From assembly GCF_003732275.1 (NCBI RefSeq), contig NZ_MOBM01000038.1, positions 124,001-188,000 on the forward strand: 64,000 nt of DNA, read 5' to 3'. The translations under genes and the position numbers were made by a program. Positions within the stretch are counted from its first letter, which is position 1; every line of letters starts with the position of its first letter. This document shows positions 54,835-62,734 of this stretch, piece by piece. The stretch is from Pseudomonas frederiksbergensis. GTDB taxonomy: Bacteria; Pseudomonadota; Gammaproteobacteria; Pseudomonadales; Pseudomonadaceae. The notes beneath the pieces are model-generated. The model saw nothing but the letters and a program-made list of their open reading frames with translations. It was not told where the DNA came from and ran no database searches.

Positions 54835-55747
54835 ATCGAGTCCAGTAACGCTCGTAGTCGCTGCGCTTGAAGTGATCGAGCAGGAAGTCGATGAAAAGGC
54901 GAGTCTTTGCGGGCATGTGACGTCGGTCCTGAAACGCCAGATTGATGGTCAATCGAGGCAGATCCCAATCATCCATCACGGGTATCAGTCTACCGGCTAC
55001 CAGGTCGTCATAGATGATGTACTTGGGCTGTACCAGTATCCCTGCCCCCGCCAGTGCTGCTGCCCTGACGATCTGACCGTCGTTCGTCTCCAGGGCCGGT
55101 TGCACCTTGATGCTTTCATGCACCCCATCCCGAGTGAACTCCATCGTGTTGGGATGGTTCGCAAGGCTATAGATCAGCACATCATGCTCGGCCAAATCCT
55201 GCACGGTCCTGGGGATCCCCTTGCGCTGGAGGTATTTGGGCGAAGCTGCGAGTACACGCCTCGTCTCGGCCAGCCGACGGACAGTAATGTTCGAATCGGC
55301 TTCGTATTCACGCGTTCGAACCGCTAAATCAATCTCGCTGTCGATGATGTCGTAGTACCGGTTGGCGCCGATGATCTTGACCTTGATTCCGGGGTAGCGG
55401 CGCTGAAACTCGGGCACGATGGGTGCGATATGCAACATGCAAAAAGAGATGGTGGCGCTGATCGTCAGAGTGCCCGTTGGCTCAATCAGAGCGGCACTGA
55501 CCGTGGCCTCTGCATCCGCTAGCTCAGCGAGTAGGCTTTTGCATTTGGCATAAAAATCATGCCCTGAGTTGGTAAGTGATAAACGGCGCGTACTCCGCTC
55601 CACCAGTCGAACTCCGAGCCGTGTTTCGAGCGCGGCGAGGTGACGACTTGCAGCGGCATTGGAAATTTCCAGCTTCTCAGCCGCGCGACTCAGCGTTCCC
55701 AGTTCAGCCGTGTATACGAAAAGCTCGAGCTCAGTAAATCGATCCAT
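54833..55747 (-). CDS. LysR-family regulator, CrgA-like, of the hydroxyquinol genes
   Basis: 304 residues. HTH at about 3-62 (LELFVYTAELGTLSRAAEKLEISNAAASRHLAALETRLGVRLVERSTRRLSLTNSG), then an effector domain with YYDIIDSEIDLAVRTRE and SPKYLQRKG typical of the CrgA/AaeR branch. Divergent from the dioxygenase gene across a 205-base region that holds a T-N11-A inverted repeat, so it most likely controls it. Confidence 0.9.
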   Translation of the reverse strand: MDRFTELELFVYTAELGTLSRAAEKLEISNAAASRHLAALETRLGVRLVERSTRRLSLTNSGHDFYAKCKSLLAELADAEATVSAALIEPTGTLTISATISFCMLHIAPIVPEFQRRYPGIKVKIIGANRYYDIIDSEIDLAVRTREYEADSNITVRRLAETRRVLAASPKYLQRKGIPRTVQDLAEHDVLIYSLANHPNTMEFTRDGVHESIKVQPALETNDGQIVRAAALAGAGILVQPKYIIYDDLVAGRLIPVMDDWDLPRLTINLAFQDRRHMPAKTRLFIDFLLDHFKRSDYERYWTR

Positions 55748-55790
55748 CCTTAGGCATCCACACGAAAAAGGGGAAGATTATTTCTGTGGT

Positions 55791-55851
55791 GAAAGAAAGA
55801 TTTTCATTTTTAGTATTTTATTCCACCGTCTGTGACTTTAGCGTATCGCTA
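55791..55851. promoter_or_regulatory. LysR-type operator and shared motif upstream of the dioxygenase
   Basis: TAGCG-TAT-CGCTA at 55839-55851 is a perfect inverted repeat that also fits the LysR rule T-N11-A. Just upstream lie GAAAGAAAGATTTTC (55791-55805) and TTTATTCCACC (55817-55827), found in near-identical form at 53082-53110. Confidence 0.5.
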
Positions 55852-55952
55852 TAGTTTCGGGAACAGGCATCTGCCAGCCAACAGCTGATGTTCCCCAGGG
55901 AGTAGGTCACCTCAGGTCTCTCCTGACTCAAATAAAAAAAGGATGCATCTCC

Positions 55953-56813
55953 ATGCGAAACCTAGATGAGCAGACGATCACACAAGCTGTCCTCACTCGA
56001 AATGCAGGGACCGAAAATCAGCGCCTACATGAGATCGTGACTTCACTCGTTCAGCACCTCCACGCATTTGCGCGGGAGACTAATTTGACCGAGGAGGAAT
56101 GGGAAAAGGGAATCGAGTTTCTGACCGCAATCGGTCATATCACGACCGACAAACGACAGGAATTCATCCTCCTGTCCGATACGCTGGGCCTGTCGACGTT
56201 GGTTATCGCCCAGAATCACAAGAAGCCGGAAGGCTGCACTGAAGCCACGGTTTTCGGCCCCTTCCATGTCGCCAACGCCCCTCGTTACGACTTGGGCGAA
56301 GACATAAGTGGTGGGCTTCCAGGCTCGCCATGGTTTGTGAAGGGCGCCGTCACGGCCAAAGATGGCACCCCCATCCCACATGCGACCATCGAAGTCTGGC
56401 AAGCCGACGACGCCGGCTTTTACGACGTTCAGAAGCCAGATATGGGGGACTACCACGGACGGGCGATTATCCAGGCCGACGCCAATGGGCATTACCACTT
56501 CCGCACGATTGTCCCTGAGTGCTACCCCATTCCCTATGACGGCCCGGTTGGCAAGATGCTGGAGGCGTTAAATCGGCATCCATGGCGCCCTGCCCACCTG
56601 CATTTCATGATCACTGCCCCTGGATATCAGCGTCTAGTCACCCACGTGTTCCGAGAGGGTGGCGACTATCTGGATTCGGATGCGGTATTCGGTGTCCGTT
56701 CGTCCTTGATTGCAGACTGGGTTCGCCATGAGAGTGGAATCGATCCGTACGGTAACTCGATCGACTCGCTTTATTACACCCTGGATTTTGACTTCATCCT
56801 GCACAACGCTTAG
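55953..56813 (+). CDS. Hydroxyquinol 1,2-dioxygenase (intradiol)
   Basis: 286 residues. N-terminal helical dimerisation domain (to about 95), then TEATVFGPFHV, WQADDAGFYDVQ (Tyr157), RTIVPECYPIPYDGPVG (Tyr191) and HPWRPAHLHFMI (His215, His217): the two-Tyr, two-His non-haem Fe(III) set of intradiol enzymes. Length and the FYDVQKPD/PIPYDGPVG wording favour hydroxyquinol 1,2-dioxygenase over catechol 1,2-dioxygenase, and the linked maleylacetate reductase agrees. Opens 1,2,4-trihydroxybenzene to maleylacetate. First gene of a four-gene plus-strand unit; AAAAAAGGATGCA upstream of the start. Confidence 0.9.
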   Translation: MRNLDEQTITQAVLTRNAGTENQRLHEIVTSLVQHLHAFARETNLTEEEWEKGIEFLTAIGHITTDKRQEFILLSDTLGLSTLVIAQNHKKPEGCTEATVFGPFHVANAPRYDLGEDISGGLPGSPWFVKGAVTAKDGTPIPHATIEVWQADDAGFYDVQKPDMGDYHGRAIIQADANGHYHFRTIVPECYPIPYDGPVGKMLEALNRHPWRPAHLHFMITAPGYQRLVTHVFREGGDYLDSDAVFGVRSSLIADWVRHESGIDPYGNSIDSLYYTLDFDFILHNA

Positions 56814-56892
56814 CGCACATACATTTCTTGTCTACCAGGCTTGCAGTGTGCAGGCCATAGCCAGTACTCGCACACTTACCTCGGAGAGGACT

Positions 56893-57198
56893 ATGCGACC
56901 CGTCAAACACATCGTCATGTGGAACCTGCTTGGCGAAACTGAGCATGAGCGCTCAGCCAATATAGAAAAGCTCAAAAGTGCTTTCGAAGGTCTTCGCAGC
57001 GTAATTCCTGGCCTTCTCAAGCTAGAGATCGGCGTCGACTTCAGCAAGATCGATTATGCCTGCGACGTGGTGCTGTATTCGGAATTCGATTCCATGGAAG
57101 CGCTGCAGGGTTATGCCACGCACCCTGCTCATTTACGAGTTCGCGAAGAACTCGGAAACGTTCGCACCGCCAGGCACCAGGTTGACTACTTCATGTAA
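56893..57198 (+). CDS. Dabb (stress-responsive alpha/beta barrel) domain protein
   Basis: 101 residues from the ATG at 56893, with GGAGAGGA upstream. A single ferredoxin-like Dabb domain: VKHIVMWNL, a long helix, GLLKLEIGVDFSKIDYACDVVLYSEF and THPAHLRVREEL near the end. Relatives include cyclases of polyketides (olivetolic acid cyclase) and heme-binding oxygenases. Found often next to ring-cleavage and sugar gene sets. Catalytic role not established. Confidence 0.85.
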   Translation: MRPVKHIVMWNLLGETEHERSANIEKLKSAFEGLRSVIPGLLKLEIGVDFSKIDYACDVVLYSEFDSMEALQGYATHPAHLRVREELGNVRTARHQVDYFM

Positions 57199-57282
57199 TA
57201 AACACCTGTTCTAACTGAACTTCGAATCAATAAGAAACGAGCACCACGTGCTTCAACAGCTCAAAAAAAGAAGGTATCAGAT

Positions 57283-58086
57283 ATGAAAACTAACCTTGCC
57301 GGCAAGATCGTGCTCATCACCGGCGCAGCGAAAGGTATCGGTCGCGCCACAGCGCTGGCGTTTGCAGGCGAAGGCAGCCAGCTCGCGTTGTTGGACTGGG
57401 ATGAAGGAGCCCTCGCAGAACTGAAGCACGAGGCTGAGGCTCTGGGCGCCACCGTGGCTGTCAGTAAAGCTGACCTCAGCAGTTTGAGCGGTATGAACGA
57501 TGGCATCGATAGCGTTCTGGCCATCTACGGCGGCAAGGTTGATGTGCTCGTCAACAACGTTGGCTCTGGCGCCGTGCGGATGTTCGACGACCTGACTGAC
57601 GAAGACTGGGAAGCAACCATGCAGCTCAATTTTATGAGCTACGTACGTGCTTGTCGCAAAATCCTGCCGGTGATGCGCGCTCAACAAAGCGGCGTCATTA
57701 TCAACAACGCCTCCGACCTTGCCCGACAGCCAGAACCCTGCCCGCTTGACTACTCCGCCTCTAAAGCAGCTGTTCTCGCCGTAACCAAAGGCTTGGCCCG
57801 CAGTGAAGGCCCGCACATCCGTGTCAACGCCGTTGCGCCGGGCCCTATCTGGACGCCTTTCTGGACCAAGTCGGGCGGCTTCGCTGAGACCATGGCCAAA
57901 GTCCACGGGATGGAACCTCAAGCCGCAGTGGAGCATGAGATGTCGCTACGCCAACTCCCTCTTGATCGCCTTGGCACTCCGGAAGAGGTGGCTAACGTCA
58001 TTGTCTTCATGGCGTCTGATCTTGCGTCCTTTGTGACCTCCAGTGTTTGGGGTGTCGACGGTGGCAGCATCCGCTCGGTGATATGA
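57283..58086 (+). CDS. Short-chain dehydrogenase/reductase
   Basis: 267 residues. TGAAKGIG (13-20), Asp38 in LLDWDEG (NAD preference), NNVG (91-94), Ser144, Tyr157 and Lys161 in LDYSASKAAVL, GVDGGSI near the C-terminus. Classical SDR, distinct from the one at 48248. Likely an oxidation or ring-tautomer step in the pathway. 84 bases after the Dabb gene. Confidence 0.9.
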   Translation: MKTNLAGKIVLITGAAKGIGRATALAFAGEGSQLALLDWDEGALAELKHEAEALGATVAVSKADLSSLSGMNDGIDSVLAIYGGKVDVLVNNVGSGAVRMFDDLTDEDWEATMQLNFMSYVRACRKILPVMRAQQSGVIINNASDLARQPEPCPLDYSASKAAVLAVTKGLARSEGPHIRVNAVAPGPIWTPFWTKSGGFAETMAKVHGMEPQAAVEHEMSLRQLPLDRLGTPEEVANVIVFMASDLASFVTSSVWGVDGGSIRSVI

Positions 58087-58186
58087 CCGCCCACCAACTT
58101 TGGCACGCGCGCCCGGGGAGCAAGACTCCTGGAAGCCTCTGCCATACGTGGCATCCGTACTGACCACAAAAACAAAAGGATAGATG

Positions 58187-59275
58187 ATGGCTACCAAGAT
58201 CGAGAATCAAACCAAGCTGGGTGTGGCGTGCCTGGGAATCACCCACCCTCACACGTCAGGGCGTGTAAAGGCCTTCCAGCGTCTCCCGGGCGTAGAGTTT
58301 TTCGGGGCTTACGACGACAGTCCGCTGCTTGAACCTTTTGCCGACGCGCTGGGCCTTCAGGCGCGCAGCAAAGACGACATTCTAAGCGACCCCAACGTAC
58401 ACATCGTCCTGGTGCATCCCAAAAGTTATTTGATGGCTGACTGGGCCATCGAGGCATTGGAAGCAGGTAAGGCGGTGCTGTGTGAGAAACCTGCAGGTCG
58501 CCACTCGACCGATACCTTGCGCATCGTGGAAGCGGTTGAGCGCACAGGCAACCTATTCCAGGTTGGTTACTGCTGGAGGTTCTCGCCGGCAGTGGAAAAA
58601 ATGCAGCAAGTGCTCCAAAGCGGAGAGATCGGCAAGGTACTTCAGGTGCGGGCTCATGCAGGTTGCTCGCACGACGAGGCCGACACCAACCACATGAAAC
58701 AGCCAGGCGACCTGGGTGGCGCCTTCTACGTAATTGGCTGCCACACAATTGACCGGATCTTGCTGCACTTTGGTATGCCTAAATTCGTGAACGCCAGGAT
58801 CACCAAGTTTGCAGGTCAAATGAGTAACTCTGCGCGCGAAGACGCCGCCGTCGCGATACTGAATTACGATGACAAAGTCGTCACCATCGACTTCATGTCA
58901 TGGGATCCCATGCCCTGGACGGAAAGCTGGGACGTGACAGCCTACGGTACGCACGGTGTGATGCACTCCACCCCAATGCCCGCCTCTTACAAGCTGTATC
59001 ACGATGGAAAGATTGGTCACTCGCAAGGCTGGACGCATTGGAACGAAACGAGTTTCCCCGAAGTATGGGCTGTGCGAAAAACCGTGTATTCACCTGAGAT
59101 CGCTGAAATTGGCAACCCGGTTTATTTTGATCGAGAAGCTGCCGCCTTCGTTAAATCGCTTACTGAAGGCTTGCCATCTCAAGTTCCCGCAACTCAGGCA
59201 CACAATATCAACCTGATCCTCGAGGCGCTTTTCAAATCGTCAGAACTTCTCGGGCAGGAAGTAACCTTGGTCTGA
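58187..59275 (+). CDS. Gfo/Idh/MocA oxidoreductase, second copy type, altered active site
   Basis: 362 residues from the ATG at 58187 (AAGGA six bases upstream; the ATG at 58184 is too close). N-terminal LGVACLGITHPHTSGRV replaces the usual GxGxxG loop wording, Lys101 sits in CEKPAG. In the normally GGxxxDxxxH catalytic segment it reads GGAFYVIGCHTID: His186 is kept but the expected Asp is Val182. Likely a dehydrogenase or an elimination/hydratase variant on a keto-sugar. Ends the four-gene unit. Confidence 0.82.
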   Translation: MATKIENQTKLGVACLGITHPHTSGRVKAFQRLPGVEFFGAYDDSPLLEPFADALGLQARSKDDILSDPNVHIVLVHPKSYLMADWAIEALEAGKAVLCEKPAGRHSTDTLRIVEAVERTGNLFQVGYCWRFSPAVEKMQQVLQSGEIGKVLQVRAHAGCSHDEADTNHMKQPGDLGGAFYVIGCHTIDRILLHFGMPKFVNARITKFAGQMSNSAREDAAVAILNYDDKVVTIDFMSWDPMPWTESWDVTAYGTHGVMHSTPMPASYKLYHDGKIGHSQGWTHWNETSFPEVWAVRKTVYSPEIAEIGNPVYFDREAAAFVKSLTEGLPSQVPATQAHNINLILEALFKSSELLGQEVTLV

Positions 59276-59285
59276 AGTTATTTTT

Positions 59286-59310
59286 GCTGCCCAGACCCAG
59301 CCTGGGCAGC
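59286..59310. terminator. Hairpin between the converging oxidoreductase and LysR genes
   Basis: GCTGCCCAG-ACCCAGC-CTGGGCAGC, a nine-base perfect stem 11 bases after the stop of the oxidoreductase gene. The T-run lies on its 5' side, so it is not a textbook intrinsic terminator in either direction. Confidence 0.4.
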
Positions 59311-59384
59311 GGAATACTCCCCATGACCGATAAACGCCACTGGGGCTTTCCTGCTGGCGCGCATTCGAGATCGCAAAACGCTAT

Positions 59385-60299
59385 TCAATCCAGCGCCCCA
59401 CGCTCTGCCCGCAGTACGAGTTCATCCACGACACGCCGAACCTTCGGTAGCAGGTGACGTGTTTGGGGCCATACCGCATGGATCTCCACGTCACCTGGAT
59501 TGTATTTTTCAAGAACCTGAACGAGCCGCCCCGCCTCAAGATGATCTCGAACTAAAGAGCTCGGCATCTGGCAAATACCCTGCCCAGCCACCGTCATGGA
59601 AACGATGGCATCGCCATCTCCAACTTCATGAGTTCCGGGGGGAGTGATGCGTGTGAGTTCTCCGTCCCCATCCAGGACGCTCCAACTTACCCGCTGCCCA
59701 CGTCGGTAATTCACGATGCAACTGTGGTTCTGCAGCTCCTCCAGAGATTCAGGGCAGCCGTGCTTAGCGAGATACTTGGGTGAGGCACATATAAGCTGCT
59801 TCTGCACGGTAAGTCGACGAGCTACAAGGCCGCTGGAATCCTTCAATGTCCCAAAGCGGATACTGAGATCGATCCCCTCTTCGATCAGGTCAATGACGGC
59901 GTCGGTGAAGGTTACCGTCAACTTGAGGTCAGGATTTGCATCCAAGATTTCCAGCAACACCGGCAGCACAACGCTCCGGCCATAAGCGGCAGGCAGATCA
60001 ACCCTCAGGCGTCCACTGGGCGTTTGTTGGTGGCTGGTCAATGATGCCTCGGCAGCGAGGATTTCATCTACTGCAGCCGAGCAGCTTGCGAAGTAGGCCT
60101 CGCCATCTACGGTCAAGCCCGAGCTCCGTGTTGTTCGATGAAAGAGTTTGCATCCGAGCCTTTCTTCGAGCTTCGCAATGCTTTTCCCCACCGCTGACTT
60201 GGTAATGCCAAGCCGATCAGCAGCCACTGTAAAGCTTCCAGCCCGTGCCGCTGTCACGAAGATCAGCACACCACTTAACGCCTGTTCAACCTGCGCCAT
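59385..60299 (-). CDS. LysR-family regulator, CrgA/DmlR-like
   Basis: 304 residues. HTH at about 5-65 (LSGVLIFVTAARAGSFTVAADRLGITKSAVGKSIAKLEERLGCKLFHR) and an effector domain with EEGIDLSIRFGTLKDSSGLVARRL, then SPKYLAKHGCPESLEEL. Divergent from the TIM-barrel copy 2 gene over 106 bases; the spaced repeat ACTCC-N9-GGAGT at 60311-60329 lies between. Confidence 0.9.
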   Translation of the reverse strand: MAQVEQALSGVLIFVTAARAGSFTVAADRLGITKSAVGKSIAKLEERLGCKLFHRTTRSSGLTVDGEAYFASCSAAVDEILAAEASLTSHQQTPSGRLRVDLPAAYGRSVVLPVLLEILDANPDLKLTVTFTDAVIDLIEEGIDLSIRFGTLKDSSGLVARRLTVQKQLICASPKYLAKHGCPESLEELQNHSCIVNYRRGQRVSWSVLDGDGELTRITPPGTHEVGDGDAIVSMTVAGQGICQMPSSLVRDHLEAGRLVQVLEKYNPGDVEIHAVWPQTRHLLPKVRRVVDELVLRAERGALD

Positions 60300-60310
60300 T
60301 GTCCACCTTT

Positions 60311-60329
60311 ACTCCACTCTGAAAGGAGT
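60311..60329. promoter_or_regulatory. Spaced inverted repeat between LysR and TIM-barrel genes
   Basis: ACTCC-ACTCTGAAA-GGAGT. Short arms, in the divergent promoter region; possible LysR-binding site. Confidence 0.3.
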
Positions 60330-60405
60330 CTAATGAGGTTTATCGCAACAACGCTCTACCCTAGTCTGTTCTCAAGTTGATTCCAACCCTAATGAGGACA
60401 GAGAA

Positions 60406-61263
60406 ATGAATACTCAAAACATTGAGCTGCTTGCTGCGTATTGGACTATTGCAGGTGACATCTTTCCGATGGGCCCGACCGAGGTCAGCCCGTACTCGTT
60501 CGAGGATCGGATGGAAGCTGCCGGCAACGCGGGCTTTAAAGGCATCGGCCTGGTTCACAACGGCATGATGGATACCGTCGACAAGATTGGATATCCCGCC
60601 ATGAAAGCCATTCTCGAAAAGAACGGTATCAAGCATGTCGAGCTGGAATTCCTGGTGGACTGGTATCACACCGGCGAACGTCGTCGTCAGTCGGACAAGG
60701 TTCGTCAGGAACTGCTCGAAGCAGCCAAAGCCTTGGGCGCTCGCTCCATCAAGATCGGCCCTGGCATCGGTGAGGACACTGCGGACATCGACCTGATGGT
60801 CAAAGAGTTCACCCTGCTCAGCCAACAGGCTGCAGAAGTCGGTGCCAACGTCGTTCTGGAAATCATGCCTTTCAGCAACGTGCGCACGATTGAAACCGCT
60901 TTGGCCATCGTGGAAGGTGCCAACCAGCCAAACGGCGGCCTGCTGCTCGACATCTGGCACCTGCAGCGTGGTGGAATCGACTTCAACGATATCTCCAAGA
61001 TTCCGGCTCGCTTCATCAAGTCGATCGAGCTCAACGATGCACACAAGTACGCCATTGAGCCACTGTGGATGGACACCATCCACAAACGCGTCCTGCCGGG
61101 CGACGGCACCTTCGACGTCCCAGCATTCATCAAGGCTGTTCAGGCTGCTGGCTATGACGGCCCGTGGGGCCTAGAAGTGTTGTCCGACACCCACCGCAAG
61201 CTCCCTCTGGAGCAGATGGCCAATCGCGCCTACGAAATGACCATCAGCCAATTCGGCAAGTAA
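60406..61263 (+). CDS. Xylose-isomerase-fold TIM-barrel protein, copy 2
   Basis: 285 residues; aligns without gaps to the protein at 51637 (about 62% identity by hand). The same likely metal ligands Glu152, Asp182, His185, Glu209 and Glu257 are kept, as are GPTE near 23 and WYHTGERRR around 86-94. It should share the reaction class (epimerisation, dehydration or hydration of a keto-sugar/keto-cyclitol). Followed by a strong hairpin and by three more plus-strand genes. Confidence 0.85.
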   Translation: MNTQNIELLAAYWTIAGDIFPMGPTEVSPYSFEDRMEAAGNAGFKGIGLVHNGMMDTVDKIGYPAMKAILEKNGIKHVELEFLVDWYHTGERRRQSDKVRQELLEAAKALGARSIKIGPGIGEDTADIDLMVKEFTLLSQQAAEVGANVVLEIMPFSNVRTIETALAIVEGANQPNGGLLLDIWHLQRGGIDFNDISKIPARFIKSIELNDAHKYAIEPLWMDTIHKRVLPGDGTFDVPAFIKAVQAAGYDGPWGLEVLSDTHRKLPLEQMANRAYEMTISQFGK

Positions 61264-61278
61264 CTCACTCGTCACACC

Positions 61279-61325
61279 TGCTTTCAGCTCCCCACGCGGA
61301 GCTGAAAGCATTCCCCCTTTTCTAA
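61279..61325 (+). terminator. Strong hairpin after TIM-barrel copy 2
   Basis: A perfect 13-base stem TGCTTTCAGCTCC-CCACGC-GGAGCTGAAAGCA followed by TTCCCCCTTTTC. Probably an attenuating terminator between this gene and the three downstream genes. Confidence 0.65.
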
Positions 61326-61342
61326 ATCGGAGCCGGGACACT

Positions 61343-61747
61343 GTGAGCACTGAAAAAACAATCGAAGTCATCCGCACCCTTTTTGCAAAAATCTCGTCCG
61401 GACAAAGTCCGGAAGCCATTGCGGAGTGCTTTAGCCAAGATGTGGACTGGAGCATTCCTGGAGCCTCTGACATCGCACCTTGGGTTGGCGAGCGCAAAGG
61501 CCGCGCTGCAGTGGCTGCGTTCTATCGCGACTTTGGAACCTACCTGCAACCCAAAGAATTCAACATCAAGTCGCAAATGGCCGATTATGAACGTGGTGTC
61601 GCGCTGGGTTCACTGCAGTGCCAAGTAATTCGTACTGGCAAAACCATCACCAGCGAGTTCGCGATCGAATTTGAAGTCATCAACGAGCTGATCACGCGCT
61701 ACCGCTTCTTCGAAGACTCCTACGGCGTTGCAGTGGCTGCCCAATGA
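61343..61747 (+). CDS. NTF2/SnoaL-like protein, GTG start
   Basis: 134 residues; GTG start with GGAG ten bases upstream. SnoaL fold: VIRTLFAKISSGQSPEAIAECFSQDVDWSIPG then GRAAVAAFYRDFGTYLQ, ending YRFFEDSYGVAVAAQ. The last codon overlaps the start of the flavin monooxygenase (ATGA), so the two are translationally coupled. SnoaL proteins can be cyclases, hydroxylases or isomerases; here it may be an accessory for the monooxygenase. Confidence 0.8.
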   Translation: MSTEKTIEVIRTLFAKISSGQSPEAIAECFSQDVDWSIPGASDIAPWVGERKGRAAVAAFYRDFGTYLQPKEFNIKSQMADYERGVALGSLQCQVIRTGKTITSEFAIEFEVINELITRYRFFEDSYGVAVAAQ

Positions 61748-62709
61748 GTTTTGGCGTCGACCTGAATCACCACACTGGATTCGAGCGCGCCTTTCAGCAA
61801 GGGCGCCTCACCCTCGGCTTCATCATGGCCATCGAGTCCTACAAGGGCGCAGTACCGACGCTGGCCAATCACGCAGAACTCGCCTGCCGGGCTGAGCAAC
61901 TTGGCTTTGCAGCACTCTGGGCTCGCGATGTTCCGCTGTTCGACCCCAATTTTGGCGACGTCGGCCAGGTGTTCGACCCTTTCGTTTACTTGGGATACCT
62001 AGCCGCCAAGACCGAATGCATAGCGCTGGGGACATCCAGCACGGTGCTGCCGTTGCGCCATCCGATTCACTTGGCGAAAGCCGCTGCATCTGTCGATCAG
62101 TTATCCGGAGGACGACTACTGCTGGGCGTAGCATCCGGTGATCGCCCTATCGAGTACCCTGCTTTTGATATTGATTTCGAGACGCGAGGACAAAGGTTTC
62201 AAGACACCTTCCACGCGTTGCGCCAACTGACAGAAGAAACGTTCCCGAAGGTGGGTGCCAAGGGCCTGATCAGCATGAATGGGCAAACGGATCTTCTGCC
62301 CAAACCAGTGCATAGCCGCATACCGAAGCTGGTGACAGGCACGAGCCGACAATCACTGCCATGGATCGCGGAACACGCTGACGGATGGCTCTACTACATC
62401 CTTGATCACCAAACGCTTCGCACTGCAGCCAAGGACTGGCAAACGCTTGTTGCTGAGTATTGCCCTGGCAAATTCAAGCCTCTGCTTCAGGGTATGAATT
62501 TCGACCTGGCAGCGAACCCGAATGAGATGCCCCAGAAGATTCACTCAGGCTATCGGATGGGCCGAAATGCGCTGATTCAGTTCCTGCAAGAGGATGAGCG
62601 TATCGGCGTTTCGCATATGGCGTTAAACCTCAAATATGGCTCAAGACCGGCAGATGAGGTCATGGAAGAGCTCGCCGAATTTGTCCTTCCACATTTCCCT
62701 AGCCACTAG
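61744..62709 (+). CDS. Luciferase-like flavin-dependent oxidoreductase
   Basis: 321 residues. LLM barrel of the TIGR03571-like class: GRLTLGFIMAIESYKG, ELACRAEQLGFAALWARDVPLFDPNFGD, then DPFVYLGYLAAKTECIALGTSSTVLPLRHPIHLAKAAASVDQLSGGRLLLGVASGD and GTSRQSLPWIAEHADGW for flavin binding. Uses reduced FMN or F420-like flavin supplied by a reductase that is not seen here. Candidate for the hydroxylation that makes hydroxyquinol or for oxidative opening of an intermediate. Confidence 0.85.
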   Translation: MSFGVDLNHHTGFERAFQQGRLTLGFIMAIESYKGAVPTLANHAELACRAEQLGFAALWARDVPLFDPNFGDVGQVFDPFVYLGYLAAKTECIALGTSSTVLPLRHPIHLAKAAASVDQLSGGRLLLGVASGDRPIEYPAFDIDFETRGQRFQDTFHALRQLTEETFPKVGAKGLISMNGQTDLLPKPVHSRIPKLVTGTSRQSLPWIAEHADGWLYYILDHQTLRTAAKDWQTLVAEYCPGKFKPLLQGMNFDLAANPNEMPQKIHSGYRMGRNALIQFLQEDERIGVSHMALNLKYGSRPADEVMEELAEFVLPHFPSH

Positions 62710-62734
62710 GCTTCAAGCCTACGAGTACTGATTG

